Assembly (NCBI RefSeq): GCF_003073045.1
Contig: NC_037593.1
Coordinates: 11,642,735 to 11,706,734, forward strand
From: Pomacea canaliculata
Lineage: Eukaryota; Mollusca; Gastropoda; Architaenioglossa; Ampullariidae
Length of the DNA stretch: 64,000 nt
Reading direction: 5' to 3'
Shown here piece after piece: positions 62,801 to 64,000 of this stretch. The notes below the pieces were generated by a model. The model saw only the letters and a list, made by a program, of their open reading frames with translations, had not been told where the DNA came from and did no database searches. A program made the position numbers and the translations under genes. Numbering within the stretch: the first letter of the stretch is position 1; each line of letters starts with the position of its first letter.

Positions 62801-63054
62801 ACGGAGGATAAAATATTACAATTCTGTATTAATCTGTTGACTGTAAAATATAAATCGAAAACAAAAAATGCTTGTTAATAAAAATCATACAAAGTAAAAT
62901 CTGCTGGAAGCTTTTTCAATTACTTAATTTTGTTTGTTTCGTCACGTTTTATGCTTTACTTTAACATTCTTAAAATTATTTCAGCGCCTCGTTTAAGTGC
63001 CTAGAGTTATACTAAATTTCAATAAGTAGTGTTATATACATAAACTCTTACCAT
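59890..63054 (-). CDS. short C-type lectin, diverged binding site (gene G)
   Basis: Coding exons: ATG at 63054-63052, then 62703-62631, 61871-61773, 61352-61173 and 60155-59890. They total 621 nt, giving 206 residues, with the family phases and a GC donor (GTGG|GCAAGT). The linker is Ser/Asn-rich with several possible N-glycosylation sites and has lost the GAPYG ending. The CTLD keeps six cysteines and GQPDNAEGNEDC. It reads VWTGAHK instead of WIGAND, and LSD replaces LND, so one calcium ligand is changed. An 18-bp tandem duplication (60027-60062) repeats NSPLWA just before QPD. The C-terminus ends CEREHK instead of CQVDI. The frame is open, but binding may be lost or altered. Confidence 0.83.
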
Positions 63055-63117
63055 CTGAAGACGTCTGTACTTCTCGCTGTGTTCACGGAGTTCGTAGAGG
63101 AGAGACCTCGGACTGTC

Positions 63118-63146
63118 TGAACACAGGGCGGCATCAGCAATATATA
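63118..63146 (-). promoter_or_regulatory. core promoter of gene G
   Basis: TATATA at 63141-63146 lies 28 bp upstream of the TCAGAC initiator (A at 63118). TGACGTCA at 63431-63438 is the distal motif shared with E and F. Confidence 0.6.
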
Positions 63147-63449
63147 CTCTCGTCCACATTTCCACCTGGGATTGAATGTAAATAACTGTATTAACAGATA
63201 TCCGCATTCCGAAACGAGTGGTCTGACATGAATACACCCTGTCATCAATATTCTATTATGTCGTTTGTAACTCGAATACCGTTCAAAGCTCGCACACAAA
63301 TGACTTTTTTACCGTCACACTCCAGTCAAAGCCCAAGGGAAGGAGGTGATAATTAATGATTGAGCTGGAATAGTGAGGAGGAGTGTGGGAAGTTGAATGG
63401 CTGTAGGCTGGTTACCCCCTCGGCAACATGTGACGTCACTAGACGAAGC

Positions 63450-64000
63450 CACATGGTGGCCTCTCTGTCTCTTTTGGAACTTTTTTACTAGCAAAACAAA
63501 TTTCTGACTTTACTCCCAAATCATAGTCAAAATATTTTTCAAAATTATTGAGATCATAACTATTGCTCATATTACTCTTTCGGTATTCCTGGCTTATTAA
63601 GCCAGAACATGAACACAGGACCCGGGAAACACAAGACTCAACGACGTGTAATTTATTGTATAATAATAAAAGATTTATTTATTATAAAAAAATACAATTA
63701 CATACATAAAATAAAGTGACTCGTCTCGTGTCCCAGTACTATCCGTGCTAAACCTTATACAGATTATGCTGGCAAGATATCATCGACTGTTATTCATTAA
63801 GAAAGGAAAATGCTTATGATACATGGCTGACACCTTAATTTGCAAAAATTCCTGAAATCTTAAATTATTTGTGTGAGTAGGTTATTTTCAGATAACTATG
63901 ACAAAAATCTCAAAATGGATTTTTTTATGAATTCAGACCCAACCCCATAAAGTAATTCATCATCCGACGGATGACTATATATTGTTATTAATCAATGTTC
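63450..64000. other. gene-free right edge
   Basis: Similarity to the upstream regions of E and F ends near 63510. No gene was recognised beyond it. A short perfect palindrome, ctggcttattaagccag, lies near 63588-63604. Confidence 0.45.

Noticed and set aside
63054-63145. Conserved frame reading MPPCVQTVRGLSST in exon 1 of several short lectins, and the alternative frame ending LLYELREHSEKYRRLQM
   Set aside because: The first ATG lies about 14 bp upstream of the inferred start site, and the second frame has no ATG before its last codon. The stretch is better explained as core promoter and 5' UTR.

Overview
The window looks like mollusc DNA, most likely gastropod. It is AT-rich and intron-bearing, carries several families of transposable elements, and encodes lectins that pair immunoglobulin-like (IgSF) domains with a C-type lectin domain (CTLD), a combination known from snail CREP/VIgL immune lectins. 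The species assignment is inference from gene type.

The core is a tandem array of C-type lectin genes, all on the minus strand. Two layouts occur. (1) A long lectin: signal peptide, two IgSF domains, a coiled coil with seven 7-residue repeats, and a CTLD. Gene A (3347-7364) is complete and its seven exons sum to 648 codons plus stop. Copy D (37595-40020) has lost its 5' exons and carries a frameshift. (2) Five short lectins, B (10478-17331), C (22254-30199), E (41806-47694), F (54910-57576) and G (59890-63054). Each has five exons encoding 195-206 residues: an N-terminal hydrophobic signal or anchor, a ~32-residue linker, and a CTLD split over two exons. All five open reading frames stay open across the inferred splices, with identical intron phases. 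A sixth, badly decayed 5' end of this type lies at about 48929-49580.

The left part was built by block duplication. Segment 1326-18170 (A then B) matches 31805-47920 (D then E), and B was also copied as C (about 20438-30420). The D/E junction lacks the sequence corresponding to 6114-8886, which removed the Ig and signal exons from D. F and G are older, more diverged copies.

Transposable elements have landed throughout. They include a solo LTR inside the 5' UTR exon of B; a 3.0 kb hAT transposon in intron 2 of C with a second hAT element nested in it; a TTAA-flanked element with a broken THAP domain in the last intron of C; a nearly whole RTE-type LINE in the D flank; two fresh 300-bp hAT MITEs with perfect 8-bp duplications; decayed L1/Tx1-type LINE pieces; and a CR1/Jockey-group LINE nested in an LTR-like sequence. 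Paralogous copies supply empty sites for several insertions.

The five short lectins share a core promoter (TATA box 28 bp upstream of a TCAGAC initiator), a start codon formed by the last three bases of exon 1, and a GC-AG second intron. E, F and G also share a TGACGTCA motif about 320 bp upstream. The main functional contrast is in the sugar-binding triplet: A, B, C, D, F and G carry QPD (galactose type) and E carries EPN (mannose type). Similarities were judged by eye; no alignment or database search was run.
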